Positions 22,301 through 34,973 of a DNA stretch of 64,000 nucleotides are shown here, one piece after another. Source of the stretch: Clusia tigrina (Eukaryota > Arthropoda > Insecta > Diptera > Clusiidae); NCBI GenBank assembly GCA_920105625.2, contig CAKKTE020000077.1:1364001-1428000 (forward strand), given 5' to 3'. The notes beneath the pieces were generated by a model. That model searched no databases. It was not told the origin of the DNA and saw only the letters and a list, made by a program, of their open reading frames with translations. Position numbers and translations under genes: made by a program. Every line of letters starts with the position of its first letter. Within the stretch, counting starts at the first letter, position 1.

Positions 22301-23850
22301 GTATTTTCTCCTACTAACATATTCTATCCGCCCTTGCTGTATGGCGGGTGGTGGGTTGAGGGGTTGTTTGTTCTGGTACTATGGCCATTGTAGTACCCTT
22401 GTGGAATATTTTCAGCTTGCTCAGTGCGGGTGCGGTGGTTCCTATATCCCTGCTGTTTCGCTATCACTGGAGGCGTAAACCCTATCACTTAGTAAGGACC
22501 GTTATACCTAGGGGCCTATTTTACGGCGAAGCTCCCAGCTGCTTTCGATATGCGATGTGCTTTCACTAGTACGAATTCACCCACCCCTGGCTTGCTGGCC
22601 CTCCTGCGTAGATTGTAATGACGTCCCTGGTCCTGGAGCGCTTTCCCTAGTCTCCTAGGTACAATCGCAAATATTTTAGCTAGCTTTTTCGCTCTTTCGC
22701 TGGGTGATGGAGAACTCTGTCCCAAACCAAGTGCTGATCGAACAAAGCATTCGGTAATCTCAACTCGTGACCTTGAGTTAATAACGCCGGACTGTAGGCA
22801 GTGGCTTCCGCGTTGCTGGAATTTATTGCTAACGTTATCTCCGGTATATACACGTCCCATTCATTATGTTGGCTAGCACACTGGGCGATCATTGTTTTTA
22901 TCGTCCTGTTGGATCTTTCCGGGGTGGGGTGTAAGGAGCTGTGAATTGCTGTCTTATTTCTATTTGAATGCTCTACTTGTAAACTGAGTGGCATTATCAG
23001 TTATGATTACCTTCGGAGTGGGCCAGAATGCGCTTTCTCAAATGCTTTTCTACCCCTGATGATGTGGCTTGCCTTAATGGTATTAACTCTACCTATTTAG
23101 AGAATTTGTCATAAAACACGAGAAGCATCGTGTTTCCCTGCTTGGAGCGTTGTAAGGGCCCTACGAAATCAGCACTTATGATTGTCCATGGTTCCTCTGC
23201 GATTTGGGAGAGCATTTTCTCGGCGGGATTCTGTTGATGAGACTTGAATTGTTGGCATGATGTACGTGCTCGAATGTAGCGTGTGATATCACGTGGCATG
23301 CCTGGCCAGTAATACCGAGTGCAGATACGTGTGATAGTTTTCCGGATAACTACGTGTCCGGCGGTTGGACTATCATGACTGCTAAAACACGGGTAAGTGA
23401 CAGAGAAGGTGATAATAATAATTTCCATGCGGGGCAATCTTCGTCAGTGAATTGGGATGGTATGTATAATTGGGCATTCTCGATGGTGAAGTTAGGAAAT
23501 TTGTATGGTTCCATTTTGACTTCGGCCATCTTCTTCTGTATCCATGGGCATGCCGCTGCATCGTGTTCCAGCTTAGTCACGGTAGCAGCATTCACTATCG
23601 GTTGTCGTGATAGCGCATCTGCCAGTTTGTTTAATTTACCTTTGCGGTACCGTATATCGAAAGAGTATTGCTTTAATTCTAAAGCCCACCTCGCAATGCG
23701 GCCATAGTGATAGAGTTGAGCCATTTGAGCGCTAGATGATCGGTTATCACAGTAAAAGTGTACCCTTCTAGGTACGCTCGCATCTTCCTGATTCCCCACA
23801 CAATCGCTAAACATTCTTTCTCCGTGGGAGTAAGCGATAATAATTCTCCC
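22210..23850 (-). pseudogene. Ty3/gypsy pol fragment (RNase H to integrase C-terminus)
   Basis: Minus-strand pol in several frames. RNase H ends with [19 protein letters not shown] and LADALSRQ near 23630-23700. The integrase zinc region follows (RYYWPGMPRDITRYIR, CQQF). The catalytic core starts at WTIISADFVGPL (23185). NRTIKTMIAQCASQHNEWD and GHELRLPNALF lie at 22680-22994, and a C-terminal basic domain at 22516-22650. A glutamine-rich tail from (GTT)n runs to about 22240. Breaks occur near 23400, 23050 and 22830. Its 5' edge ends in a hairpin (23832-23868) joined to another element's LTR, and its own LTRs were not found. Confidence 0.8.
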
Positions 23851-23868
23851 ATGGAGAATTATTATCGC
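23832..23868. repeat. Near-perfect 17-bp hairpin at a gypsy/LTR junction
   Basis: Arms of 17 bases (from agcgataataattctcc) are separated by CAT. One arm belongs to the gypsy RNase H coding sequence, and the other is its inverted copy at the junction with the LTR at 23870. It looks like a fold-back repair junction. Confidence 0.8.
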
Positions 23869-23869
23869 T

Positions 23870-24245
23870 AGTAGCGAGTGCCCTTTTGTTTTTAGTTACA
23901 AGCGAGAGAATACTTTTATTACTTAAAATCATAAGTCTTATATACTATTTTACAGTTTAGGTAAGCATCTTTCTGGTGCTCCAGTTACGCAATTGTTGAT
24001 TGGTGTCAGTTGGTTAAGCCAAAATGTCGATGTTGCATTTGTAAAGTCCAATGCCCGTCGTCAACTCGATTGCGGAACTGTGACACCCTAAAAGTTCAAA
24101 TAATGAATGCAACAATAATCAACGCACCCTAAACGCATGTGCGTGAATATAACTTAAATGTTAACTACATCAAATGTGTAGTATCTGTTAGGAGTGGGTG
24201 CTATGAGTCAACTCCATGCTGGTAGTTTGATTCTGACTCACAACA
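23870..24245 (-). mobile_element. 3' LTR of an errantivirus-like gypsy, truncated
   Basis: Read on the minus strand, the LTR begins TGTTGTGAGTCA at 24245, immediately after a polypurine tract (24246-24257). It shares blocks with the full 599-bp LTR at 45672-46270 (ctcgattgcggaactgtgacac, caaatgtgtag, ctttctggtg). It is shortened internally and ends at the hairpin junction. It belongs with the env sequence to its right. Confidence 0.75.
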
Positions 24246-24636
24246 TCCCTCCCCTCTTTCTAGTAGAAGGTAGTGCAACCTTTACCTTCTAGTGAGTATT
24301 TGCAATCTTCATCTTGCACTGTAAACAATTTTGTGCATTTTATTAATCTTATAATACAATCGCCTTATTTTGGGTTCTATCATTGTCTTTATCTTTTTTT
24401 TATATTTTGTATTCTTTAATTTTTGTATTCTTTTATTTTTTAAATATATTTGTTTTCCCCCTTTTTTATGTTTTGGTTTTTCATTGACTCTTTTCTCATT
24501 GGCATACAAACAAAATTAAAAAGTATATTAATAATAATATAATTCTATTATATATGTATAAGTTCTTACTTTACACTGCGACCTCTGCTACCTGGTGGTC
24601 CAGGTGACAGCCGCCGTTGTCGGGCTGGATGTTGTG
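24246..24636 (-). other. Polypurine tract and 3' untranslated region of the env-bearing gypsy
   Basis: On the minus strand AGAGGGGAGGGA (24246-24257) abuts the LTR start, the usual primer for plus-strand DNA synthesis. Bases 24258-24636 are AT-rich and non-coding between the env stop and the tract. Confidence 0.6.
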
Positions 24637-27117
24637 CTACGCTGCCGATGGGGTCGATTTGATACACTGAAGAAAAGCTCCTGTTAATGATGACCATTTT
24701 CTCGTTAAAAAGGTCATCATTAACATTACTACTAGGAGGAGCCCGACAGTGCCGCCCACTCCCCCCTTCATCCAGGTGTGAATTTCCTCGTAGGACTTGG
24801 TGAGGTTTGATACCTCGGCCTCCTTTACCAGGTCGCTGATTGCTCTCCGTAGGTCCTGGAAGTCCATGAGCGAGACCGTGTCTGGCGTTGTGGGTGTGTG
24901 GTTAGAGTTAGTTTGTTGAAGGTTTTCCAGTAGTTCCTGTAGTTTTGTTGTTAACCTGTTTGTTCCCATGACGGATGTTGAGAAGTTGTTCCATGATTTT
25001 TCTTGTGCTCTGTGTACTATAATTATTCCTTTACCTATGGTTCTGCACCCTGCGCCAACTGTCATGAAGTCGGTGGCTCTCAGTTCCAAATGTGTGGTCC
25101 CGTCTATCGCACTGGTCCCGTTCATGTTTTAGGACTTCTGTTTCGCAATAGTTGCCTGTTCGGGTTAGTAGTTTTCCAGGGTGGTAACAAAAGTGTTTTT
25201 TTGTGTCCACCTCCCGGCAGTTTTCCTCTTCTTTTGTGGACAACCCGATATAGTGCTCCTGCGACTGGCTTGCGGCTATGTAGTCGTCGTATCTTTTTTT
25301 TGGAAATACGCACCAACCTGGGATCAATCGTTTGTAAATAGGTTACACTTATGCCCTTCTCCTCCTATTCGGTTCGAACCTCTGCCAGTTCGTAGAATCG
25401 CCCCGGCGCCTCGCTATACCACGTTATGCCCCTCATCGACGTTGGCGCTGCTTCGATTAGCTCATCTGAAGTTAGGAACAATGGGTGTAGTTTGCCATGT
25501 AGCAGGTCGTCAAGCACCGCTAAGTCCGTTTGTTGGTGTTCCTGAATGCTTATCAATTCTTCGGAAATAACATTTCCAACATGAAAGACTCCGCCAAGCC
25601 CTTTCCTGCCTCCTCCTGTCTCTTCCCCATGCTTTCCAAAGCTGAGTGCATCTGCTTCAACTCTTCGAAGATTCTATTCACTGCTTCATGTAGACCCTGG
25701 TATCCTGTTCTCATTACGGTTACTTCTTTTCCTAGCAGTGATAATATCGCTTGCTCAGTATCGACAAGTTGGAGAGCATGAGTACACCTCAGGGGGTGTA
25801 CTCTCACCGGTTCTATGGAACACAGTTGTTAACAAACTCCCATTAAGATTAATAGGTGGTATTTAAGGTGGTGGCTGATGCTGATGATGTTGTTATTGCT
25901 GTCTCTTGAAAATTCACATCTACAATGAGAGATTTGTTGCAAAATGCTCTAGATATTCTTTCAAAGTCGGCGAAGGAGTATAGTCTTGGAGTAAATCCGG
26001 ATAAGACTAAGGTCATTCTGTTTACTAGGAAACATAAAATCCCTCAATTAGATCCAATTACGCTTAAGGGAAAAGTTCAAGGGATTTCAGAAGAGACGAA
26101 ATACTTGGGTCTTATAATTGATAGAAAGCTAACTTGGAAGTCAAACACCATAGGAAGAGCTGGGAAAGCGGGGGTGGTTTTGTATGCCTGCAAAAGAGCT
26201 ATAGGTAAGACGTGGGGAATTCGGACTAGGGTAGCTCACTGGCTTTAGACTGCGGTTGTCAGGCCCATTCTCCTATATGGAAATGTTGTCTGGTGGACTG
26301 CAATGCAGAAAAGGACCTACTACGAAACACTTGATAAGGCACAGAGATCAGCAGAATTAGCAATAAGTGGCACCATGAGAACCAAGCCAACCTTGGCATT
26401 GGATATCATACTACATCTGCCACCCTTAAGGCGAAACTACATATCCGACGGCAAAAGCTCTACGACGCCAAACACGTTTCACGCATTTGCTGCTTTGTAT
26501 ATTTACAAAGTACATATCACGCGTTAGACACGTCGTTTTCTCATTCTTATTATCACATAAATTGCGTTTTGTTTCTTCACTCCCTTGATTAATTGCACCT
26601 CCATTATGCACAAGTAATTTGAAAATTCTTAATTATTTATTAAACCAATATACAAAACTATATATTTCAATATATTTGATCCAGCATATCTTCTGTACAT
26701 GTCCAGCTTTTGCTAGAAATAGGGAACGTTTACTAGGATCGCACTTCTTAACAAGTATAGATGGTCTATGCCAGTCACGTGTTAACAACCTTCTTCGCTT
26801 TGTAAAAGGCACAGAATGGTTCAATCCGGGGGGAAAGCGTAGCCATGCCTTGCATCCGCGGCTCACAACGGACCCAACTGGTGGTATAAGTGACATCACT
26901 TGTTTATTGGTGATGCGGCTGCCCTACCTACCTACCTAGTATTGAGCTCCTGCAGGCGACCATAAATGCGGTCCGAGTCTTGGTGGTCCATAGTTCCTAT
27001 CGTCTTCAGTATTTCACCGCCTGCATCTATTAGTGGCCTGCTTATTCTACACCGTAGAGACAATGCTCTTTCTTTCTTCAGAAACCTTTTATTACTGTTG
27101 ATCCCCGCCAGTATCAT
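24637..27117 (-). pseudogene. Errantivirus-like envelope gene, interrupted and frame-broken
   Basis: The minus strand carries pieces of an insect endogenous-retrovirus envelope glycoprotein, the membrane-fusion protein of this retroelement group. The N-terminal piece is at 26942-27117. A heptad-rich, coiled-coil-like piece is at 25553-25784, and further ectodomain pieces at 25031-25556. The C-terminal piece (24637-25125) ends in a glycine-rich then hydrophobic stretch (VGLLLVVMLMMTFL), a single transmembrane segment with a short tail. A LOA LINE (25785-26937) splits it with a 4-bp target duplication. Further frame breaks fall near 25540, 25340 and 25120. It cannot encode a full protein as it stands. 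The family assignment is by layout and motif memory. Confidence 0.65.
25785..26937 (+). mobile_element. LOA-clade LINE, 5'-truncated insertion
   Basis: It is flanked by AGTA (25781-25784 and 26938-26941). The plus strand opens inside RT at PQGGVLSPVLW (motif B region), then a mutated catalytic box (ADADD). The ORF at 25925-26248 follows with LGVNPDKTKVILFTRK and TKYLGLIIDRKLTWK, a stop, then YGNVVWWTAMQKRTYYETL and QRSAELAISGTMRT (to 26460). About 230 bp of unrelated AT-rich sequence replaces the RNase H domain. The 3' end (26690-26937) matches the minus-strand copy at 62248-62520 and finishes in a CTAC repeat. It is inactive. Confidence 0.85.
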
Positions 27118-28213
<1,096 letters not shown>

Positions 28214-28296
28214 GCGGAGGGCAGTGAAACGTGATTGCATATCAGTGAAACGGGATTGCATACTTTTAGGATCCCATCTGAAGAATGAGTGCCCCC

Positions 28297-28849
28297 TGTG
28301 AGTCAAGATGCGAACTATTCGAATAAAAGTTTGTTCAAGAACCATCTGTCGGTAATATCAAAAAGAATATTCTCGACTTCTGTCGAAGAGGAGAGAAGCT
28401 TCTAGAAAATACGAGAATAGCGTGGAAGTTTCTACCTCAACCATTCGAAAACTATAAAAGCGACAAGACTGTTCAAAGTCGAATACAGTAGATCAGAGAC
28501 CGTAAAAGTGTGTACATCAGGCATTTTAATCGAAGCAGCAGTATTAGCAGTATTTGTAATTTTGCAAAGTGATGAAATTCATTATTAAATAAAGTGATGA
28601 AATTACTTATTAAATAAAGTGACTAATGGTTTGTGAAATAAAGTGCAAATAATAACTAAGTAAACTTTAAGCCTAATATTAAATGTGTAAATAGCAATAA
28701 TTAAATAAAGCTAATTATTTTAATTTAACCAGCGATTGTTTGATTACTACACAATCCAGTGGTACGAGTCCGAGTACAGAGAGTTAGAGAAATTGTCAGA
28801 AGGGCAATTTTGTAACAGAGTAAATTGTCAAGAGGGCAATTTCGTAACA
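28297..28849 (+). mobile_element. 3' LTR of the plus-strand gypsy, with promoter
   Basis: A 553-bp LTR begins TGTGAGTCAAGATG after a short purine/C-rich tract (gagtgcccc) and ends GTAACA at 28849. Inside are heat-shock-element-like dyads, a TATA box (28453-28460) and several AATAAA signals (for example near 28586 and 28612). A (AT)n tract starts immediately after it. No second LTR is in the window, because the element's 5' part is missing. Confidence 0.75.
28365..28460 (+). promoter_or_regulatory. LTR promoter with clustered heat-shock-element-like repeats
   Basis: GAAtaTTC lies at 28365-28372, TTC at 28378-28380, GAA at 28385-28387, a perfect three-unit GAAgcTTCtaGAA at 28395-28407 and GAAgtTTC at 28425-28432. 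The last dyad ends about 20 bp before TATAAAAG (28453-28460). Alternating nGAAn/nTTCn units are the known HSF binding site, and this spacing to TATA is that of fly hsp70 promoters. HSF-dependent activity is an inference. Confidence 0.65.
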
Positions 28850-29432
<583 letters not shown>

Positions 29433-29700
29433 CAACTTTAGGGGTTTTTATTACTCTACCTCCCTCTCGTGGTCTGAGCTTCCTTCCAATGTGTGAATCA
29501 TCTTCCGTCGTCTGTATCTGCTGCAGTGTAGGTGAAAAATTTTCATTGCTTGAAGATGACTGTACATTGATTCAGCTGCGCTCTTGGATTTGTGATGTAT
29601 TTTGTCCGCTAATTTGATCAAGATGACGTTTGATCACATGGTTGTTGTATGGTAAGATACACGAATACGATTGAGGTCCCTGTTTTTCTTTTATTATTGC

Positions 29701-30535
29701 CTAAGTCCAACCCGGCTTATTAGGATTGCGGTAATCGCGTATCATTACCTTTTGACCATTACAAAATTTTGTGTTTCGATTTCCTTTATGATGTTTTATG
29801 TTGTTGTTTTGCGAATCTATTATCTTTTCTATTGTTGTAGGCGGTTTAAGAAGACTAAATCTAGTTTCAAGTTTTCTGCCGAAAAAAATCTTCGCTGGAG
29901 ACTCGCCTGTGCTACAATGCGTCATGTTACGATAATACATCATGAAACGGCATAGTATTTGGTCCAAATTAGCATCTTTGTTTTGATCTAAGTTTGCCAA
30001 AATCGATTTTTTGAATGTTTTCACTAAATTTTCTGCCTGACCATTCGTAGACGGATGTCCCGGAGCTGTCAGGATATGCTTTATACCATTTAAGGATAAA
30101 AATTGTCTGAAATCATTGGACGTGAATTCAGTGCCGTTGTCACTTACAAGTGTGTCAACCAAACCATAACGGGCAAACGTCTCTCGTAGTTTATTTATGG
30201 TAAAAGCTGTTGTTATATCCTTGGTTTTAAAAACTTCAATAATTTTCGAAAAGGAATCGATAATGAGAAAAAAATAAAAATTTCTTATTGGGCCAGCGAA
30301 GTCGATATGTATTCGACTCCATATGACATCATGGAATTAATGCACTTTTTTCAGGACTAGCCTGCAATTTTTGACATGACAAACATTTTGATATCAAATT
30401 TTCAATGTCCTTATCAATACCTGGCCACCACATATATGATCTAGCCAGACCTTTAGTTTTCACTATTCCAAGATGTGAACGATGCACATTTGATCTTAAT
30501 TTTTGTGGAATAATTATTCTGTATCCCCACAAAAT
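29701..30535 (-). pseudogene. Integrase region of Mag-type gypsy element 1, out of frame
   Basis: Continues pol after the 972-codon ORF but in other frames. The zinc-binding part (30329-30532) has HRSHLGIVKTKGLARSYMWW and CLSCQ. A frame break near 30340 leads to IHIDFAGPI (first catalytic Asp), and TLVSDNGTEFTS (second Asp) is at 29701-30162. GHPSTNGQAENLVKTF carries the Glu, and VMIRDYRNP lies in the C-terminal domain. The frame shift after RNase H lies near 30605. In unit 2 of duplication B only the zinc part survives (35399-35550), because the unit starts there. Confidence 0.85.
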
Positions 30536-33432
30536 ACAACCATATTCAACAGTGAGTTGAGTATACTTCTCACGATATGGTGTAAAATTTTCATCTCTAA
30601 TCTTAGAGTTCCATTTAAAACAAACTCTGCCACTTTAGATAAAATGGGATCTCGTCTCGTCTCGCGAGATATATCTTTAAAATTCATGCTAACATTTGAC
30701 TCATTTTCTATTAAATTGATGTATGAGTTTTCAAATTTTTGTTGGTTCCCAAGACTACTTTGTGGCATCCTTGAAATGCTATCAGCTTCATTTTGAATTC
30801 CTTTAACGTGTTCTATGGTATAATTGAAACCAGAAAGGATTAATGCCCAGCGCTGAATTCGAGCTGACGCCATTGCTGGTAAACCTTTGTCGCTTCCAAA
30901 TATGGCTAAAAGTGGACGATGATCAGTGCGCAAACAAAAGTGGTTTCCCAATAAATACTGCTTTAGTTTTGTAACACAAAACACAATCGATAAAGCTTCC
31001 TTTTCTAATGTGCTGTAATTCTTCTCACTTTTGGAAAGTGCCCTGGAAACAAAAGCAATCGGCTTAGTCGAATCCGAAAATTTATGTGCTAAAATTCCAG
31101 CTACAGCATTATTTGAAGCATCAGTGGTTAATACAAGTGGCAAATCAGGATTGAAATGGACCAAAACTTGGTCTGACGCTATGGCCTTTTTTATGTCATC
31201 ATAAGAGCTTTGGCACTTTTCCGTCCAAGCAAATTGTACATCTTTAGTCAATAGATTATATAACGGGGACATGATTTGTGCAAAATTATCAATAAATTTT
31301 GAATAATAATTTGCCATTCCGACAAAAGCTCTAAGTTCCGAAACGTTGCTAGGAATAGGAGCAGATAATACGCTTGAAATACGTTCATTGTTTTTGCGTA
31401 ATCCATTTTTGTCAATGTTAAATCCCAAATATGAAATTTCGGATTGAAAAAATACAGATTTCGAAATATTAAGTTTCAATCCAGACGATTGTAGTTTTCG
31501 TAAAACCAATTTTAATGTTTTTAAATGCTCTTGCATATTTCTGCCCGTGACAGTAATGTCATCTTGGTAAACAACTACATATGGAATATCTATTAGTAAA
31601 TTTTCCATAGTTTTTTGAAAAATGGCTGCTGCCGTTTTGACGCCAAAGGGTAGACGTTTTACTTTTAAAGTACCAATATGGGTACTCCACGCACATAACA
31701 ATTGCGAACTTTCATCTAGAACAAGCTGATTGTAAGCATTTGGCAAATCAAGTTTGGTAAAAATTTTACCGCCCTCCAATGATGCAAAAATCTCATCAAT
31801 TCTGGGTAGAGGGTACTTGAAGTCCATTAAGAACTTATTCAGAGTGACCTTGTAGTCGCCACAGATTCGCAAATCACCGTTGGGTTTTAAAATGGGTACC
31901 AATGGTGTTCCCCATTCGGAAATATCTACAGGCTCTAATACCCCGGATTTAATTAAATCGCGTAATTTTTCTTCTATCTTACCTTTCCACGCTAATGGCA
32001 AAGGTCTTGGTTTACAAAATATGGGTGTTGCATTATTTTCGATTTTTAACGAAACTTTGTTTATTTTAAACTCACCCAAACTTTCACGGAAAACTTCGGA
32101 AAATTCATTTTTCAATTGACTTACTAAGGCCTCATTTGATTCTTGCCTATTTATGTTGTTTATTTGTAACAACTCAAAGTTAAACGAACGTAAAAACGAA
32201 CGACCAAGCAGGGGTGGATTCATTGTATCTACAACCACAACAACAACTGATTTGGTATTACCTTTAAATGTGATCAACGCATCATATTCGCCTACTAGCT
32301 TCAATCTGTCACCACTATAATCGACATACGGTGTTTGACATGGGCGAATGTCCTTCTTGATGTTGTTGTTCTCGAGAAACGAAGCAGGAACCAATGTGCA
32401 AGGGGCACCTGTATCACAAACAGCTTTCATCTTAATACCATCAATGACAACAGGAAGAGTATACACATCATTAGAGTTGCTTTCAGCCACACTAAAAATA
32501 GAATAATTGAAAATATCATTATCATTTTGTTCATCATTATCATTAGCTACGTAATTAACACTTCTCTTTTTATTGAAGCAAACGGTCGCCAAATGACCGA
32601 TTTTTCCACAGGAATGACATTTGCTCTCTTTGTATTTGCAAGATTGGGAGCTATGATTTCGCCAACCACAGTGAGAACATGCAGGCTTTCTTTCACCCTC
32701 TCCTCTGTTGTCTCTGCCAACATTGCCTCTGTTACTGCTGCCGCTACCACCACCACCTCTGACACCGCTGCCTCTGCCAACTTTGCCTCTACCATTGCCG
32801 TTAGATTTCTTTGCAAACCTTTGCCGGTTGACAAAATTAACTGCACTTCCATTCTTCTCCTCTGCCTTTGTTACATTTTTCGTCTCCATGATCATCGCCT
32901 TTTTTAGCGCACTTTGAACTGTTAAGCGTTCATCTTCTTCACATAACCTTTCGAATATGTAATTTGGCAAGCCCATAACAAATTGATTTAGAACAAACGC
33001 TTTTAAGTTGACGCTAAATTTACAATTTAATGCCAATGTATTAACTCGGGCATACCATTCCGCAACTGATTCTGCATCATTTTTTGTTGCCACATGAAAT
33101 TTTTTTCTTTCACTGAACACAATTGTTGGTGGTGTGTATTGCATGTCCAATATCTCACATATCTCATCAAACTTCTTTGACACAGGGGAATCAGGGCTGC
33201 ACAAACTATGCAACAATTTGTACGCCACAGCACCTATTGATTTTAACAAAATCGACTTTTTAACATATTCCTCCGTGCAATTGATTTCACAGAAATGGAT
33301 GTCTAGGCGCTCTTTCCACACATTCCATGGCTCTACGTTGGGGTTGAATTCAGCCACGTTAGATGTCTGGAACACCGAAATTTGGTTAGAGCTAAAACTT
33401 TGATTTGCCGCTTCTTCCTTTTTAGTTGCCAT
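30514..33432 (-). CDS. Mag-type gypsy gag-pol polyprotein, copy 1 (972 aa)
   Basis: A single long ORF, start ATG at 33430-33432. Gag spans about residues 1-290, with a glycine/arginine-rich linker (210-248) and two CCHC knuckles (C252-C265 and C272-C285). An aspartic protease has CDTGAPCTLVP, with its Asp at 340. In reverse transcriptase the first catalytic Asp is D562 in KLDLPNAY, and the YQDD box is at 622-625. RNase H has TTDAS (D771) and TDHRP. Two knuckles and gag-pol in one frame suit the Mag clade. Q in the YxDD box is unusual. The frame ends at 972 with integrase continuing out of frame, so the product would lack integrase. The long intact ORF indicates recent activity of its source. 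Confidence 0.92.
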   Translation of the reverse strand: MATKKEEAANQSFSSNQISVFQTSNVAEFNPNVEPWNVWKERLDIHFCEINCTEEYVKKSILLKSIGAVAYKLLHSLCSPDSPVSKKFDEICEILDMQYTPPTIVFSERKKFHVATKNDAESVAEWYARVNTLALNCKFSVNLKAFVLNQFVMGLPNYIFERLCEEDERLTVQSALKKAMIMETKNVTKAEEKNGSAVNFVNRQRFAKKSNGNGRGKVGRGSGVRGGGGSGSSNRGNVGRDNRGEGERKPACSHCGWRNHSSQSCKYKESKCHSCGKIGHLATVCFNKKRSVNYVANDNDEQNDNDIFNYSIFSVAESNSNDVYTLPVVIDGIKMKAVCDTGAPCTLVPASFLENNNIKKDIRPCQTPYVDYSGDRLKLVGEYDALITFKGNTKSVVVVVVDTMNPPLLGRSFLRSFNFELLQINNINRQESNEALVSQLKNEFSEVFRESLGEFKINKVSLKIENNATPIFCKPRPLPLAWKGKIEEKLRDLIKSGVLEPVDISEWGTPLVPILKPNGDLRICGDYKVTLNKFLMDFKYPLPRIDEIFASLEGGKIFTKLDLPNAYNQLVLDESSQLLCAWSTHIGTLKVKRLPFGVKTAAAIFQKTMENLLIDIPYVVVYQDDITVTGRNMQEHLKTLKLVLRKLQSSGLKLNISKSVFFQSEISYLGFNIDKNGLRKNNERISSVLSAPIPSNVSELRAFVGMANYYSKFIDNFAQIMSPLYNLLTKDVQFAWTEKCQSSYDDIKKAIASDQVLVHFNPDLPLVLTTDASNNAVAGILAHKFSDSTKPIAFVSRALSKSEKNYSTLEKEALSIVFCVTKLKQYLLGNHFCLRTDHRPLLAIFGSDKGLPAMASARIQRWALILSGFNYTIEHVKGIQNEADSISRMPQSSLGNQQKFENSYINLIENESNVSMNFKDISRETRRDPILSKVAEFVLNGTLRLEMKILHHIVRSILNSLLNMVVFCGDTE

Positions 33433-33757
33433 TATATTTATTTTTGTTTGTGAAGTACTTGTTTGTTGTTTAATTCGTTTATGTTGTTATATGTATTTAC
33501 ATATGTTATTTGTTTTTGGTGTTATATGTATTTACATACGAATACCAATTTTTGTAAAAGTTTTCTGTTTCTTTTTTCCTTTTTTTTTTTTAACTTTGTT
33601 TCTTCACTGTATGTATTTACCACTCAGTGTTCAATTCTTTTTGTCTTTTTTTTTTTTTTTTTTTTTTTTGTGATTAGTGACTTGTCTGTATTTACAAATG
33701 TTCACTTCTTTTTGTCTCTTTATGTGGTCATCCACTCTTTGTCCTCGTCGCCAAATA
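33433..33757 (-). other. 5' leader and primer binding site of Mag-type element 1
   Basis: On the minus strand TGGCGACGAGGAC (33741-33753) sits 4 nt inside the LTR, as a tRNA primer binding site does. The remaining leader is rich in A runs (T runs on the plus strand, near 33580 and 33648-33669) and has no ORF of its own. Confidence 0.7.
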
Positions 33758-34200
<443 letters not shown>

Positions 34201-34935
34201 ATTTTCTTTTACCACACTTACTTCAAATGTATTCTTGTACATTCGTTCCTTACATACTTATCTCCACTAGCGGTTCCGTTGCTTGCGCCATCAAGCTCTT
34301 GCCTGTCATTACTGTCTACTCATCATTTTCCTGCCGCATGTGTGCGTATGTATAATTTACGTTTAGTTTCATATTTCTTACCCACGACTGTCTTATAATT
34401 TTTTTTCTTCTTGTTGCATTTTTTCAAACAACCATTTTTTTTATTTAATATTTAAAAATATTTTTCTCCTCTTTGCTTTACTGCGCTTCATTCGGCTATA
34501 GTGCCTAATGAGCATATTTATATTACGTCATTTTTTCCATTTATATTGGCGCATTTTTGCTGATATTGACTTTGGAAGTCGGGGCTGTGATATTTAACAT
34601 ACGTTGTTCCTCTTGTGTTTACACATGTAAAATACTGTCAACACATGTCTTTAATTGTCAGTTCGCAAATGGAGTAACTTTAATAAGTTATTGGGGAGTT
34701 TTTGGGTTTGCTTTTAATCGTTTCCATCGTGGTAACTGGACTGCGAATCTCAGTTACCAAATACGGACCTATCCAAACAGGTGAGAATTTGTTTCTCCTA
34801 GCCTGATTTTTCATTAGTACTTTGTCACCTACATGAAAGACAACTGGGTTTAGTACCTTGTTGTAGGCTTCTCTGGCTACACATTTAGCACAATCTTGGT
34901 TTTCTCTAACCAACTCGTGCGCTCGCTGCAGCTGA
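34201..34935 (-). pseudogene. 3' end of another gypsy pol (integrase GPY/F module), unit 1
   Basis: Minus strand 34680-34925 encodes the last part of an integrase: ENQDCAKCVAREAYNKVLNP, VFHVGDKVLMKN, then SPVWIGPYLVTEI, the GPY/F signature. Everything upstream of this (higher coordinates) is missing beyond about 34935. The 34201-34680 part is the following 3' untranslated or LTR region, with no coding signal that I trust. Confidence 0.7.
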
Positions 34936-34973
34936 TATTTTCACACTTTATTTGGGCCATCAGCATTCTATAC

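Noticed and set aside
32335..32917. 190-codon and 69-codon plus-strand ORFs, repeated at 37353-37935
   Set aside because: They lie antisense to the gag part of the Mag-type ORF. The low-complexity Leu/Pro and Thr/Ala content mirrors its Gly/Arg linker.
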